Shown: positions 19,108 through 27,841 of the stretch, piece after piece | Layout: each line of letters opens with the position of its first letter | How positions within the stretch are numbered: the stretch's first letter is position 1 | Assembly: GCF_030413615.1 (NCBI RefSeq) | Contig: NZ_CP129236.1 | Coordinates: 3,208,001 to 3,272,000 of the forward strand | Source: Planococcus shixiaomingii | GTDB taxonomy: Bacteria; Bacillota; Bacilli; Bacillales_A; Planococcaceae | Length of the DNA: 64,000 nt | Direction of reading: 5' to 3' | Program-made: the position numbers and the translations under genes | Notes under the pieces: generated by a model | Told to the model about the DNA's origin: nothing | What the model saw: the letters and a program-made list of their open reading frames with translations, nothing else | Database searches by the model: none

Positions 19108-20183
19108 GCTTCCTCTAGCCATTTCGCGATTTCCTCCCGGAGCTTTTTCATGGCGTCAGCAGATTTCATACCGATGCGGAACCACTGGCCATCCATTCCA
19201 CGGAACGATTTGGTCTGACGCAGCACTATCCCGTTTTTCAGCATGTCCATGAAAAACTTATCGGACTGTTTTGGAACAGGCAGCTGGAATGATAAAAAAT
19301 TCACCTCAGAGTCGGTCACAGCACAGCCATGAGCTATCAAAAATCCCGTCATTTGGGCACGTTCTTTTTTTGCCGTCTGGATAATGCGGTCCCGGTATTC
19401 GTGCTCTGAAAAACAGCGGGCTCCGATTGATGCTGAAAGCGCGTTGACATTCCAGTGCGCCGCTCCACTTTTTAATGCCTCGATGATTGGCGGAGCACTG
19501 ATAACGTACCCCAGCCGGAGTCCTGGAATTGCATACATTTTGGTCATTGACCGCACAATAATGAGATTCGAAAACCTAGTCAAATACGAAACAACCGAAT
19601 TTTCTTCGCCAGTAAAATCGATAAACGCTTCATCGACAACTAATTCGCAATCGGCCTTTTGGCAAGCATCTGCCAAGACTACTAAGTCTTTTTTAGAAAC
19701 CATTAGCCCAGTCGGATTATGCGGATTGCAGATGTATATCGCCGCACACCCTTCTACCGCGTTCGCAAGTTCTGCTACCGGCAGCCGCCAGCCGGTTTCT
19801 ACCTTTAACTGGACGGCGTTAATTTCCGCCCCTTCAGCCTCCAAAGTTTTGCGGTATTCCGAAAATGCCGGTTCAATCAGTACTACCCGTTTTTCGCGGT
19901 AGCGCCGGGCAAGCCAAGTGAAAATTTCCGCCGCTCCGTTTCCTGCCGCAATGTGACCGACAGAAACTTCATGGAAAGCGGCTGCTGCGCTTCGGAACGG
20001 TTCTGCGTCGGGATCGGGGTAGCGGCTGATGAGCTCCCGTAAATCGAGCCAGGATTCTTCGATAAAAGAAGGCGGCCCGAACGGATGAACATTTTCGCTA
20101 AAATCGATGATCTCACTTGGCGCTTCCACTCCAAGTTGCTTATATAGCCGCATAGGATTTGCTCCGTGATCAGGTAAGTTCAA
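19104..20183 (-). CDS. cobD: L-threonine-O-3-phosphate decarboxylase
   Basis: PLP enzyme of aminotransferase fold I making (R)-1-amino-2-propanol phosphate, the linker attached by CbiB. 359 aa. DFSENVHPFGPP start, AAGNGAAEIFTWLARRY, ICNPHNPTGLMV, DEAFIDF, and the PLP Lys in RSMTKMYAIPGLRLGY. It is the CobD type rather than histidinol-phosphate aminotransferase, judged mainly by placement next to cbiB. The start is TTG (20181-20183) with AGGGGGGC six bases upstream, and it overlaps cbiB by 14 bases. Confidence 0.9.
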   Translation of the reverse strand: MNLPDHGANPMRLYKQLGVEAPSEIIDFSENVHPFGPPSFIEESWLDLRELISRYPDPDAEPFRSAAAAFHEVSVGHIAAGNGAAEIFTWLARRYREKRVVLIEPAFSEYRKTLEAEGAEINAVQLKVETGWRLPVAELANAVEGCAAIYICNPHNPTGLMVSKKDLVVLADACQKADCELVVDEAFIDFTGEENSVVSYLTRFSNLIIVRSMTKMYAIPGLRLGYVISAPPIIEALKSGAAHWNVNALSASIGARCFSEHEYRDRIIQTAKKERAQMTGFLIAHGCAVTDSEVNFLSFQLPVPKQSDKFFMDMLKNGIVLRQTKSFRGMDGQWFRIGMKSADAMKKLREEIAKWLEEA

Positions 20184-21123
20184 GTAAAAGCCCCCCTATT
20201 GCAAATAAAATAAAAAACCAAAGAGTGGCAGCGTGCATTTGTTTAATGGCCTCTTTAATATGCCGCGCTTCTAATGGAAACACCGGCGTGCCCATACGCT
20301 CCCGGTCCGATACAATCCCTTTGTACGTATTGATTCCCCCGAGTTCGACACCGAGTTGTATGGCAGTCGCCGCTTCGAGCCAGCCGCTGTTCGGGCTTGG
20401 GTGCTTTTTCGCGTCCCGCTGCCAATGCTCAAAACGTTGACGCATGGTTAGAGATCTTTCGTTTTTAGTCGTCAGTAAAATCAACGCCCCTGTGATTCGG
20501 CTCGGTATCCAGTTTAAAACATCGTCCAGGCGCGCGGATGCAAACCCGAAGTGCCGGAACTCTTCATTTTTATAACCGATCATCGAGTCGCAGGTGTTGA
20601 CCGCTTTGTACATCCACAAACCCGGCGCACCGAACAAAAAGGCCCAAAATAAAGGCGCTGTTACGCCGTCGCTCGTATTTTCAGAAACCGTTTCAACAAC
20701 CCCGCGGGTAATCTCGCTTTTGTTCAGCCTTTCGGTATCGCGGCCGACAATCCACCCCAGTTTTTCGCGTGCTTTCGGCATATCATTTTCAATCAACGGC
20801 CGGTATACATCTTCCGCCGCATCGCGCAAACTTTTCTGTGCAAGCCCGGCAGCTATTAGCACCGCTTCAACTGCTACACCCGCTAGCCAGTGAATAGAAT
20901 GACCGATTGAAACCAATAGGAACGCACCTGTAAAGGCACTGGCTGCAACAATCCCAACCAGCAAAAAGCCATTGCGGAACGCCTTAGGTCCCTTGTTCCA
21001 TTTCGCGGTCAATCTAGAGACCAAAGTTCCGATCCAGCGAACAGGATGCGGCCAAGTTGGCGGATCTCCTATGATCCGGTCCAGCACCAAACCGATCGCT
21101 ATGGCAGAAAGATGTGCCATCAT
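20170..21123 (-). CDS. cbiB: Adenosylcobinamide-phosphate synthase
   Basis: Membrane enzyme that condenses adenosylcobyric acid with aminopropanol phosphate. 317 aa from the ATG at 21123 (MMAHLSAIAIGLVLDRIIGD), which overlaps the stop of the upstream fusion gene as ATGA. Signature GDPPTWPHPVRWIG near the start, EVVSENTSDG-like VVETVSENTSDGVTAPLFW, NTCDSMIGYKN and FASARLDDVLNWIPSR. Four to five hydrophobic helices. With CbiZ upstream it closes the salvage loop cobinamide to cobyric acid and back. Confidence 0.93.
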   Translation of the reverse strand: MMAHLSAIAIGLVLDRIIGDPPTWPHPVRWIGTLVSRLTAKWNKGPKAFRNGFLLVGIVAASAFTGAFLLVSIGHSIHWLAGVAVEAVLIAAGLAQKSLRDAAEDVYRPLIENDMPKAREKLGWIVGRDTERLNKSEITRGVVETVSENTSDGVTAPLFWAFLFGAPGLWMYKAVNTCDSMIGYKNEEFRHFGFASARLDDVLNWIPSRITGALILLTTKNERSLTMRQRFEHWQRDAKKHPSPNSGWLEAATAIQLGVELGGINTYKGIVSDRERMGTPVFPLEARHIKEAIKQMHAATLWFFILFAIGGLLLELT

Positions 21124-22580
21124 AATTTTTTCGCTTCCCGGTAAAGTCCGATTGCTTCCACCGTGCATTCAAATACTCCAGTGCCGATCACTTTCCCCAG
21201 CTCTGTTATCGGTCCCGCGTAAGGCAAATGCTCACCTTGCTGGGTTGCCGCTACCAGGCAGCTGTCTGTCGATGTGCCGGTTGCGATAGTATTCGTCAAC
21301 GGATCCATTACCCCTTCATGGTGAAGCGCTTTTGTTTTTGCTTCTGTCGCCGTAATCATTGCCTGGATAAACGCTTCATCCGATAATTCACCATTGATGA
21401 GAATCCATGTATTTATTGTGCCGACTTTTACAGCACGATCAAGTGCCTTCGATACATCAACCGCGTTGCCGACCCCTGCCGTCACAGCAATAACAGCCGA
21501 ACCAAATGATCCTTCGTATTCTTTGATAACCACATCTTCTGTTCGGACAGCCGTCATCATTCCCACTGTATCAGTTACCATGAACCCTTGCTGTTCAATG
21601 AACATCGCCATCTCCTGAGTGCTGTCATCGCATTCATAAGTATCGTCGACATGGCGGTTCATGAAGGTCCGGTACCAGCCAGCGCCTGCATTGATGACCG
21701 CTGATGACACCGTTTTTAACGAAATTGGGCTCTGATACAGAACGTAATCAGCAGAAACAGCAAAATCTTCTGCTGTTATTTTGGCTTTTACAGCCGGTCT
21801 GTTGATTCCTGGAAGCAGTGTAATTTGCGGTTTCGGCAATTCGGGATGCGGGTGGTTGCTGACCCGTGTTTTGTAGACAGCTTCGATGTCTTGTTCCCTC
21901 ACCACTTCATGTGGTTCGCCCATCCGTTTGATCTTGCCTTGGTCGAGCAGCAATAATTGATCGCAGTACATCGATGCCAAATTGATGTCATGGAATATGG
22001 AAACGACCGTCAATTCTTTTTCCAAAGCCTGCTTTTTTATGGTATCAAGCAATTCTTTTTGATGATTGATATCCAGGTGGTTTGTCGGTTCATCCAGCAA
22101 CAGAATCGAAGCGTTTTGCGCCAGCGCTTGAGCAACAAACACCCGTTGCTGTTCGCCTCCTGACATCCGGTCGATCGACGTGTTTTCATATTGTTGGATG
22201 TTCATCAGCCGCATGGCTTCTACTACAGCTGCCTCGTCTTCTTCAGACCACGAAGAGAACCAACCGCTTTGGTGCGGATAGCGGCCAAGCGAAATGGTTT
22301 CCCTTACGGTATGTTCAAATGCATGGGCGTGCAGCTGAGGCAGCACCGCCATTTTCCTCGCTAGCTCTTTAGGCAGAAAGTTCGCGATGGCTTTCCCGTC
22401 AATCTCAACTGCCCCTTGTTGAGCTGGCAATATGCCGCTTATGAGTTTCATCAACGTCGACTTGCCGCTGCCGTTTGGCCCTAATATCCCAAGCATGCTT
22501 CCTTTTTTGACTCGGAACGTCACGCCGTTGACGATGTTTTTTTCACCATAGCCGCCAGTTAATTGGTTTACTTGCAACAT
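21120..22580 (-). CDS. btuD-cbiZ: Cobalamin ABC transporter ATPase fused to adenosylcobinamide amidohydrolase
   Basis: 486 aa from the ATG at 22580 (GGAAAGGAGGCGTTTAAT upstream). Residues 1-255: ABC ATPase with Walker A GPNGSGKST (34-42), Q-loop LPQLHAHAFE, signature RMSGGEQQRVF, Walker B ILLLDEPTNHLD, H-loop SIFHD. Residues about 270-486: CbiZ domain, with the conserved AVINAGAGWYRTFMNRHVD-region Asn/Gly block, GMMTAVRTED, and the C-terminal GTSTDSCLVAATQQG and PYAGPITELGKVIG. CbiZ strips the aminopropanol arm from imported cobinamides or pseudocobalamins. Fusion couples import and remodelling in one polypeptide. It overlaps neither neighbour by more than four bases. Confidence 0.92.
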   Translation of the reverse strand: MLQVNQLTGGYGEKNIVNGVTFRVKKGSMLGILGPNGSGKSTLMKLISGILPAQQGAVEIDGKAIANFLPKELARKMAVLPQLHAHAFEHTVRETISLGRYPHQSGWFSSWSEEDEAAVVEAMRLMNIQQYENTSIDRMSGGEQQRVFVAQALAQNASILLLDEPTNHLDINHQKELLDTIKKQALEKELTVVSIFHDINLASMYCDQLLLLDQGKIKRMGEPHEVVREQDIEAVYKTRVSNHPHPELPKPQITLLPGINRPAVKAKITAEDFAVSADYVLYQSPISLKTVSSAVINAGAGWYRTFMNRHVDDTYECDDSTQEMAMFIEQQGFMVTDTVGMMTAVRTEDVVIKEYEGSFGSAVIAVTAGVGNAVDVSKALDRAVKVGTINTWILINGELSDEAFIQAMITATEAKTKALHHEGVMDPLTNTIATGTSTDSCLVAATQQGEHLPYAGPITELGKVIGTGVFECTVEAIGLYREAKKL

Positions 22581-22581
22581 A

Positions 22582-23574
22582 TTAAACGCCTCCTTTCCGT
22601 TGGCGGAAAAAGATAAATGCAAATACCGGCGCACCGATAAATGCGGTAATAACACCAATCGGCAATTCTGTCGGTGAAATGATGGTGCGTGACACTAAAT
22701 CGCACAGGATGAGCAAAGCTGCCCCATTAATGAACGATAGCGGCAGCACGTGGCGATGGTCTGCCCCCCAAAGAAGGCGAACCATATGCGGAACCACAAG
22801 CCCGACAAATCCGATGGTTCCGGAAACAGAAACAGCTGCGCCCGTCAACACGGATCCTGCGATGAGGATCGCCATTTTCCGCTTTTTCACATCTACGCCC
22901 AGATGCCGCGCCCGCTCTTCCCCGAACAGCATGGCATTCAACTCTCTGCGGTTCCACCATAAAACAGCTGAACCGATGATTACAAAAGGCAAAGCCATTT
23001 GGACATACGGCCAGCCGCGCATCGAAACGCTGCCCAACAGCCAGCCGATGATTTGGCGCAATTCTTCTCCTGTCAGCGCAATCATCAATGAAATAACCGA
23101 TCCGAGAAACGAACTGAAAATGATTCCGGTTAAGATGACTGTTTCCATCTTCATTGAACGGTCCACCAGTTTGGCAAAAGCCATAACTGCCAGCATTGTT
23201 GCAAGCGCACCGATCATGCTCACAACCGGCAGTGTAAAGATTCCTAAAAAAGGCACTGAAATGCTGAAAAAGAGCGTCATCACGGCACCTACTGAGGCAC
23301 CGGACGACACTCCTAAAGTGTAAGGATCGGCTAACGGATTTTTAAGCAGCCCTTGAAACGCAGCACCCGCAATGGCAAGCGACGCTCCGACAAGACCGGC
23401 CAGCACCACACGCGGCATCCGAATGTTCCAAAGGATATTAGCTGCCGACTGGTCTGAACCAGGATTCCACAGCACTTCTGGAGATATTGAAACCGTACCG
23501 ACCAATACACCCAGCAGCACAGCCCCTCCTAAAAGAACAAGAGAGACAATGTAAGCTGCTGTGTTTTTATTCAC
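22582..23574 (-). CDS. btuC: Cobalamin ABC transporter permease
   Basis: FecCD/BtuC-family permease, 330 aa, about ten membrane helices. The start is GTG at 23572-23574 (reads MNKNTAAYIVSLVLLGG) because CCGGAGG lies six bases upstream; the longer open frame has no ribosome site. Family features: WNIRMPRVVLAGLVGASLAIAG, GLLKNPLADPYTLGVSSGAS, GFVGLVVPHMVRLLWGADHR and PTELPIGVITAFIGAPVF. Overlaps btuF by eight bases. Partners are BtuF (lipoprotein) and the ATPase half of the next gene. Confidence 0.94.
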   Translation of the reverse strand: MNKNTAAYIVSLVLLGGAVLLGVLVGTVSISPEVLWNPGSDQSAANILWNIRMPRVVLAGLVGASLAIAGAAFQGLLKNPLADPYTLGVSSGASVGAVMTLFFSISVPFLGIFTLPVVSMIGALATMLAVMAFAKLVDRSMKMETVILTGIIFSSFLGSVISLMIALTGEELRQIIGWLLGSVSMRGWPYVQMALPFVIIGSAVLWWNRRELNAMLFGEERARHLGVDVKKRKMAILIAGSVLTGAAVSVSGTIGFVGLVVPHMVRLLWGADHRHVLPLSFINGAALLILCDLVSRTIISPTELPIGVITAFIGAPVFAFIFFRQRKGGV

Positions 23575-24532
23575 TGAAAACCTCCGGATAAACAGCTTTC
23601 GCCATTTCTTCCAGGCCATCAGTCAAGCGCGGGCCTGAACGGGTTACCATGTCCGAATCAACCTCAACTACTGCTTTTTCTTTTACTGCCGTCACTTCGC
23701 CAAAACCGCTGCGTGACATGATTTGATCTGCAGCTCCCGGATTGTAGGCGCCTTCTGTCGTGACAATAACGTCTGGATTGCTGTCAACAATCGCTTCTGG
23801 GTCCATGCTGACCCAGCCTTCAAGGTCTCCAGCAGCGTTTTCCGCATTAATCATACCAAGCATTTCGTCCAAGAACGTGCCGCTTCCTGTCGTGAAAATC
23901 TCAGGGTCGCTTCCCACTTCAACAAACACTTTTTTCGGTTCTTTAACAGTTGCAGCTTTTTCTTCAATTTCAGCTACTTCTTCTTTCATTTCGGCAATTT
24001 CAGCTTTGGCTTCTTCTTGTGCCCCTGCCGCTTTGCCGATTGTATCGATTGTTTCATAAACTTCTTCAAAGCTCACTGCGTTATTGACGACAAAAACTTT
24101 AACGCCTGCATCACGCAATTGCTGCAGTCCCGCATCGCCAACTCCTAATCCAGATTCATGTGCAAGTACGATGTCCGGCTGCAGAGAGATGATTTTCTCT
24201 ACGTTGAATTCTTGGCCGCCGATTTTCTCGACTTTAGCTGCTTCTTCCGGATAGTTATCAAAATCGGACACGCCGACCATTTTCTCGCCTAATCCGAGTT
24301 CATATGCAATTTCTGTATTTGAAGGAACCATCGACACAATCGCTTTCGGTTCTTCTTCAATCGTGATTTCTTCGCCCACCGCATCCGTCAGCGTTACCGG
24401 AAATGCCGCTTCTGTTGCCGCTGGTGCTTCTGTTGCCGTTTCCTGCTCAGCTGGCGCTGCTTCCTGCCCACATCCTGCCAGCATTGCTGCTGCTAATCCT
24501 GCACTTACTCCAAACTTCCAAACCTTTTTCAT
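23567..24532 (-). CDS. btuF: Cobalamin/corrinoid-binding lipoprotein
   Basis: 321 aa substrate-binding lipoprotein, anchored at Cys21 (lipobox LAGC after MKKVWKFGVSAGLAAAM), followed by a low-complexity Glu/Ala linker (residues 22-45). Class III periplasmic-binding fold: IVSMVPSNTEIAYELGLGEKMVG, DIVLAHESG, and a long charged helix (about 165-200, EAKAEIAEMKEEVAEIEEKA) bridging the lobes. First gene of the cluster, directly behind the cobalamin riboswitch, which argues for corrinoid rather than siderophore as ligand. Confidence 0.92.
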   Translation of the reverse strand: MKKVWKFGVSAGLAAAMLAGCGQEAAPAEQETATEAPAATEAAFPVTLTDAVGEEITIEEEPKAIVSMVPSNTEIAYELGLGEKMVGVSDFDNYPEEAAKVEKIGGQEFNVEKIISLQPDIVLAHESGLGVGDAGLQQLRDAGVKVFVVNNAVSFEEVYETIDTIGKAAGAQEEAKAEIAEMKEEVAEIEEKAATVKEPKKVFVEVGSDPEIFTTGSGTFLDEMLGMINAENAAGDLEGWVSMDPEAIVDSNPDVIVTTEGAYNPGAADQIMSRSGFGEVTAVKEKAVVEVDSDMVTRSGPRLTDGLEEMAKAVYPEVFSE

Positions 24533-24591
24533 TTGTGAAATCCTCCGTTTCTAGTTAGAAAAGTGCAGTTATCTGCGCTTTTCTATAAAAA

Positions 24592-24618
24592 AATCCCCCG
24601 CAAACATTGCGAGGGATT
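24592..24618 (-). terminator. Expression-platform terminator of the cobalamin riboswitch
   Basis: Minus strand AATCCCTCGCAA / TTGCGGGGGATT stem followed by TTTTTTT, between the aptamer and btuF. Its upstream arm CCTCGCAA (complement of 24607-24614) can alternatively pair perfectly with TTGCGAGG (complement of 24657-24664) just behind the B12 box, so the terminator and an antiterminator exclude one another. Confidence 0.85.
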
Positions 24619-24649
24619 GGAAGGACGACATAAAAAGGCATGTGCATCC

Positions 24650-24850
24650 AGCCTGTCCTCGCAAGCGTGTGGGTGTTTCATAAAGGCAGGTCTCCTGGCT
24701 TGTGATCATCGCTTTCTGCGCCTTCCCGAAGTTTTCTCCAGTGGCATGTGGCAGATTGCTCTCACTTACAGTGGCGGGACCGCGCCGGAATCAAACCGGC
24801 TTCCCTTTTAACTCATGTTCTTAGACATAAGCACCTTTATGATGGTTTAT
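24650..24850 (-). promoter_or_regulatory. Cobalamin riboswitch
   Basis: Minus-strand leader of btuF. The B12 box AGCCAGGAGACCTGCC (24685-24700) is exact, and the other conserved elements occur in order: GGTGC near 24830, GGGAAGCCGG (about 24800), GCGCGGTCCCGCCACTGTAAG (about 24765-24785) and GCCACTGG (about 24738). It precedes a terminator with a competing antiterminator, implying transcriptional OFF control by adenosylcobalamin. A TATAAT (24872-24877) upstream with a weak GAGACA 16 bases before it may be the promoter, overlapping the end of argS. Confidence 0.93.
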
Positions 24851-24899
24851 AAAATTATTGGTTCGGCCTTAATTATACACCAAAACTTTTTATTGTCTC

Positions 24900-26564
24900 T
24901 TACATTTTTTCCGGAGCTGCAACGCCCACGGTTTTCAGTGCATTGGCAAGCGTAACTTTAACCGCAGTGATCAGCGCAATGCGGGCACGAGTTAAGTCTT
25001 CGTTCGACGCATCCAATACCTTATTGGCGTTATAGAAACTGTGGAAATGGGACGCCAAATCCTGGATGTATGTTGTTACTCGGTGAGGAGCGCGCAATTT
25101 CGCCGCATCTGCAATCACTTGCGGGAAATCACCGATTTTCTTCAAGACGTCAATTTCTTTTTCAGACGTCAGCAAGTTCAAGTTGCCGGTCGAAGCAGTG
25201 AAGCCTTGGCTTTCCGCTTGGCGCAAGATAGAGCAAATGCGCGCGTGAGCGTATTGCGAATAGTAAACCGGATTTTCGTTTGACTGGGATACTGCTAAGT
25301 CTAAATCGAAATCCATATGCGAATCGCCTGAACGCATCGCGAAGAAATAACGGACGGCGTCAAGGCCGACGAGTTCCACTAGTTCACGCATTGTTACAGC
25401 TTTCCCTGTGCGTTTGCTCATCTTCATTTTTTCGCCGTCTTTATACAATTGCACCATTTGAATGATGCTGACTTCCAAAGTGTCACGGTCGTAGCCAAGC
25501 GCTTCGATTGCCGCTTTCATGCGCGGGATATAGCCGTGGTGGTCAGCGCCCCAAATGTTGATCAGCTTATCAAAACCGCGTGACAGCTTGTCTTCGTGGT
25601 AAGCGATATCCGGCAATAAATACGTGAATGTGCCATCATTTTTGATCAATACGCGGTCTTTGTCGTCGCCGAACGTCGTCGAACGGAACCAAGTTGCACC
25701 GTCTTCTTCGTAAATATGGCCATTGGCACGCAATTTGTTCAACGCAATTTCGATTTCGCCTTTTTCATATAATGAAGTTTCTGAGAACCACTCATCAAAT
25801 TCAACACGGAAATCCGCTAAGTCTTTTTGCAGTTTTGCCAATTCCACTTTTAAACCATGTTTGCGGAACGCTTCATAACGCTCTTCATGCGTCATGTGGA
25901 CAAACTTGTCGCCATGTTCCGCTACGAGATCCTTAGCAATGTCTTTGATGTCCTGGCCGCGGTAGCCGTCTTCCGGCATGCTGTCCGGATGGCCAAGCTC
26001 TTCGAAATAACGCGCTTCAATCGACAGCGCCAAGTTATTGATTTGATTGCCGGCATCGTTGATATAGTATTCGCGGGATACGTCATAACCTGCAAGGTCC
26101 AGCACATTGCACAACGAATCGCCGACAGACGATCCGCGGGCATGCCCCAAGTGAAGATCGCCGGTCGGGTTGGCGGAAACAAACTCCACTTGAATGCGCT
26201 CACCACCGCCGGAATTCGTACGGCCATACTCAGCCTGCTGCTCAAGAACCGTTTTTACGACTTCCTGCAAATAATCTTTTTTGATGGTGATGTTGATAAA
26301 GCCAGGTCCAGCGATTTCCACATTCTCAATATTTGCTGCTTCTTTGTCTAAGTTGGAAACGATCGCTTCAGCAATCGCACGCGGCGGCTTTTTCGCCAGC
26401 TTCGTCAATTGCATCGCAATATTTGTCGCATAATCCCCGTTCGCTTTGTCTTTCGGTGATTCCAATTGAACCGCTACCGGTTCTGCGCTCAATTCCGCTT
26501 TTTGAACCGCGTCGCTGATCACCTGTTTAATCGTGTGTTGAACCTTTTCTACTGCATTCATCAT
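24900..26564 (-). CDS. argS: Arginyl-tRNA synthetase
   Basis: Class I synthetase charging tRNA-Arg. 554 aa. N-terminal additional domain (about 1-110), HIGH-type motif in [53 protein letters not shown]-type motif [11 protein letters not shown], and a DALR anticodon domain at the C-terminus ([12 protein letters not shown] ... [15 protein letters not shown]). ATG at 26564 follows GGAGGGCAA and overlaps the ywiB stop as ATGA. The ywiB-argS pair is conserved in B. subtilis. Confidence 0.97.
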   Translation of the reverse strand: MMNAVEKVQHTIKQVISDAVQKAELSAEPVAVQLESPKDKANGDYATNIAMQLTKLAKKPPRAIAEAIVSNLDKEAANIENVEIAGPGFINITIKKDYLQEVVKTVLEQQAEYGRTNSGGGERIQVEFVSANPTGDLHLGHARGSSVGDSLCNVLDLAGYDVSREYYINDAGNQINNLALSIEARYFEELGHPDSMPEDGYRGQDIKDIAKDLVAEHGDKFVHMTHEERYEAFRKHGLKVELAKLQKDLADFRVEFDEWFSETSLYEKGEIEIALNKLRANGHIYEEDGATWFRSTTFGDDKDRVLIKNDGTFTYLLPDIAYHEDKLSRGFDKLINIWGADHHGYIPRMKAAIEALGYDRDTLEVSIIQMVQLYKDGEKMKMSKRTGKAVTMRELVELVGLDAVRYFFAMRSGDSHMDFDLDLAVSQSNENPVYYSQYAHARICSILRQAESQGFTASTGNLNLLTSEKEIDVLKKIGDFPQVIADAAKLRAPHRVTTYIQDLASHFHSFYNANKVLDASNEDLTRARIALITAVKVTLANALKTVGVAAPEKM

Positions 26565-26968
26565 TTGCCCTCCGTAAACTGTATTTCCATTTCGTATTCG
26601 CCGACATGACTGGCACCCATCGCCAAATCATAGCGGACTTTAAACCGGGTTTCTCCGACTGATAACTCGTGTGCAGTAGTCGTCAACATGAACGATCCTT
26701 GCGCATTCGTCAAATTGCCCGTTTGCTCTTTATGTAATAAAAATGGGAGCCGCATCTGCAAGCCGCCACTTCTTAAAATAACCGCTTCGTCTTTGCTCAT
26801 TTTCACGACCGTCCGGATTTCGAGATCTTCCTGCTGCTCTGCGTATTGCAAATAGCGCAAGTTGTTTTTCTCTGTCAACATGCCTTCCGACCGCAATTCC
26901 ATCACTTGATCGTCCACATTCGGCTGGCGGATTGTCGTCGTGAGTTTAATCGTTACGGATTTCTGCAT
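26561..26968 (-). CDS. ywiB: DUF1934 beta-barrel protein
   Basis: 135 aa from the ATG at 26968 ([15 protein letters not shown]), which has GGGGAGG eight bases upstream; the track of open frame further up lacks a ribosome site. Alternating hydrophobic pattern consistent with a small lipocalin-like barrel, the fold of DUF1934/YwiB. Function unknown. Conserved immediately upstream of argS in Bacillales, translationally coupled by a four-base overlap. Confidence 0.85.
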   Translation of the reverse strand: MQKSVTIKLTTTIRQPNVDDQVMELRSEGMLTEKNNLRYLQYAEQQEDLEIRTVVKMSKDEAVILRSGGLQMRLPFLLHKEQTGNLTNAQGSFMLTTTAHELSVGETRFKVRYDLAMGASHVGEYEMEIQFTEGK

Positions 26969-27002
26969 TCCATCCGCCTCCCCGTTCATTGATAACCTTA
27001 TC

Positions 27003-27032
27003 ATTATAGCCTGAATCGGCGGCTTTTTTCAA
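27003..27032 (-). promoter_or_regulatory. Promoter of ywiB-argS
   Basis: Minus strand TTGAAA (27027-27032), 18-base spacer, TATAAT (27003-27008), 35 bases before the ywiB start: a good sigma-A match. Confidence 0.7.
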
Positions 27033-27058
27033 TTAAGTTTCCGATTAGAATCAAAAAA

Positions 27059-27096
27059 GGAACCCGTGTATCGAACTGTCGAATACACAGGGGTCC
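27059..27096 (-). terminator. Terminator of hmoB
   Basis: Imperfect stem GGAACCC-TGTAT / ATACA-GGGGTCC with a T6 run on the minus-strand exit side, seven bases beyond the hmoB stop. Confidence 0.75.
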
Positions 27097-27102
27097 TTCA
27101 GC

Positions 27103-27600
27103 TTACCTAGTATACGTTTTTACGAAAGATGGACGCGAAAAAATATTCGGCCGCTTGTCGATGCCTTCTTCAGTACCGCGTTTAGCATGCGCCTGGCCAT
27201 ATGCCTGCGACTGCTGCCAATCTTTAAACGACTCTTCATCTTTCCATAACGTCAGAATGACATACGTGTCCGAATTCAAAGGTCGCAACACACGAATTGC
27301 TGCGAAACCGGGTTCTTGCTCAACCTTGCCTGCCCGGTTCTTGAAACGTGATTCGAATAGCTCCCGCCCTTCATCGGTTACCGGAATATTATTGAACACT
27401 GCAAAATAGCCATCATTGATGTCCCCTACAGCATCCAGCACTTCATAGCCTTCAAAGCCTTGCGCTGGAGCGCTTCCTTCCGACTCATAAAGTACCACCG
27501 ATTCTTCGCCGTTCATTAAATAAATCAGCCGTGCGTTTGAATTGGCCGCGAGAATCGCTACGCCTTGGTCACGATGGCCTGCCCATTTATACAATTCCAT
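27103..27600 (-). CDS. hmoB: Heme-degrading monooxygenase, HmoB type
   Basis: 165 aa from ATG at 27600 (MELYKWAGHRDQG; AGAGGTG six bases upstream). The C-terminal half is an antibiotic-biosynthesis-monooxygenase fold (GRELFESRFKNRAGKVEQEPGF, VLRPLNSDTYVILTLWKDEESFKDWQQSQAY), the N-terminal half the divergent second domain found in B. subtilis HmoB/YhgC. The family opens heme oxidatively to release iron. Single-gene unit between terminators and array B; heme-binding residues cannot be assigned confidently by eye. Confidence 0.8.
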   Translation of the reverse strand: MELYKWAGHRDQGVAILAANSNARLIYLMNGEESVVLYESEGSAPAQGFEGYEVLDAVGDINDGYFAVFNNIPVTDEGRELFESRFKNRAGKVEQEPGFAAIRVLRPLNSDTYVILTLWKDEESFKDWQQSQAYGQAHAKRGTEEGIDKRPNIFSRPSFVKTYTR

Positions 27601-27672
27601 TGTCAGCACCTCTTCCGATTACGTATTCTCTATTATCTTATCGTTTTTGGTTGCAAGTTTCTATTTTGGCAG

Positions 27673-27777
27673 TTTATGATCGCTCGGAAACGTTTTATGA
27701 TCACTTAGTGTCGTTCTATGATCACTCGAGGGGTTTTTATGATCACTCGGAAGCATTTTATGATCACTCACCTCGAT
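27673..27777. repeat. Array B: five 21-base tandem units (core TATGATCACT)
   Basis: TATGATC recurs at 27675, 27696, 27717, 27738 and 27759, spacing exactly 21 each time. The core TATGATCACT contains the palindrome TGATCA; the rest of each unit (e.g. CGGAAACGT, AGTGTCGT, CGAGGGGTT) is variable. The array fills the gap between the hmoB start and the speB terminator. Translating it gives a YDHS heptad in one plus frame, without a credible start. Confidence 0.85.
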
Positions 27778-27801
27778 GCCAGAAATTCTCGACATCAAAA
27801 A

Positions 27802-27827
27802 GCCAGCCTGGAAAATTCCAGGCCGGC
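27802..27827 (-). terminator. Terminator of speEB
   Basis: GCCAGCCTGGA / CCAGGCCGGC stem with a T5 run on the minus exit side; 15 bases from the speB stop and 25 from array B. Confidence 0.8.
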
Positions 27828-27841
27828 CGTTTTACATTATT

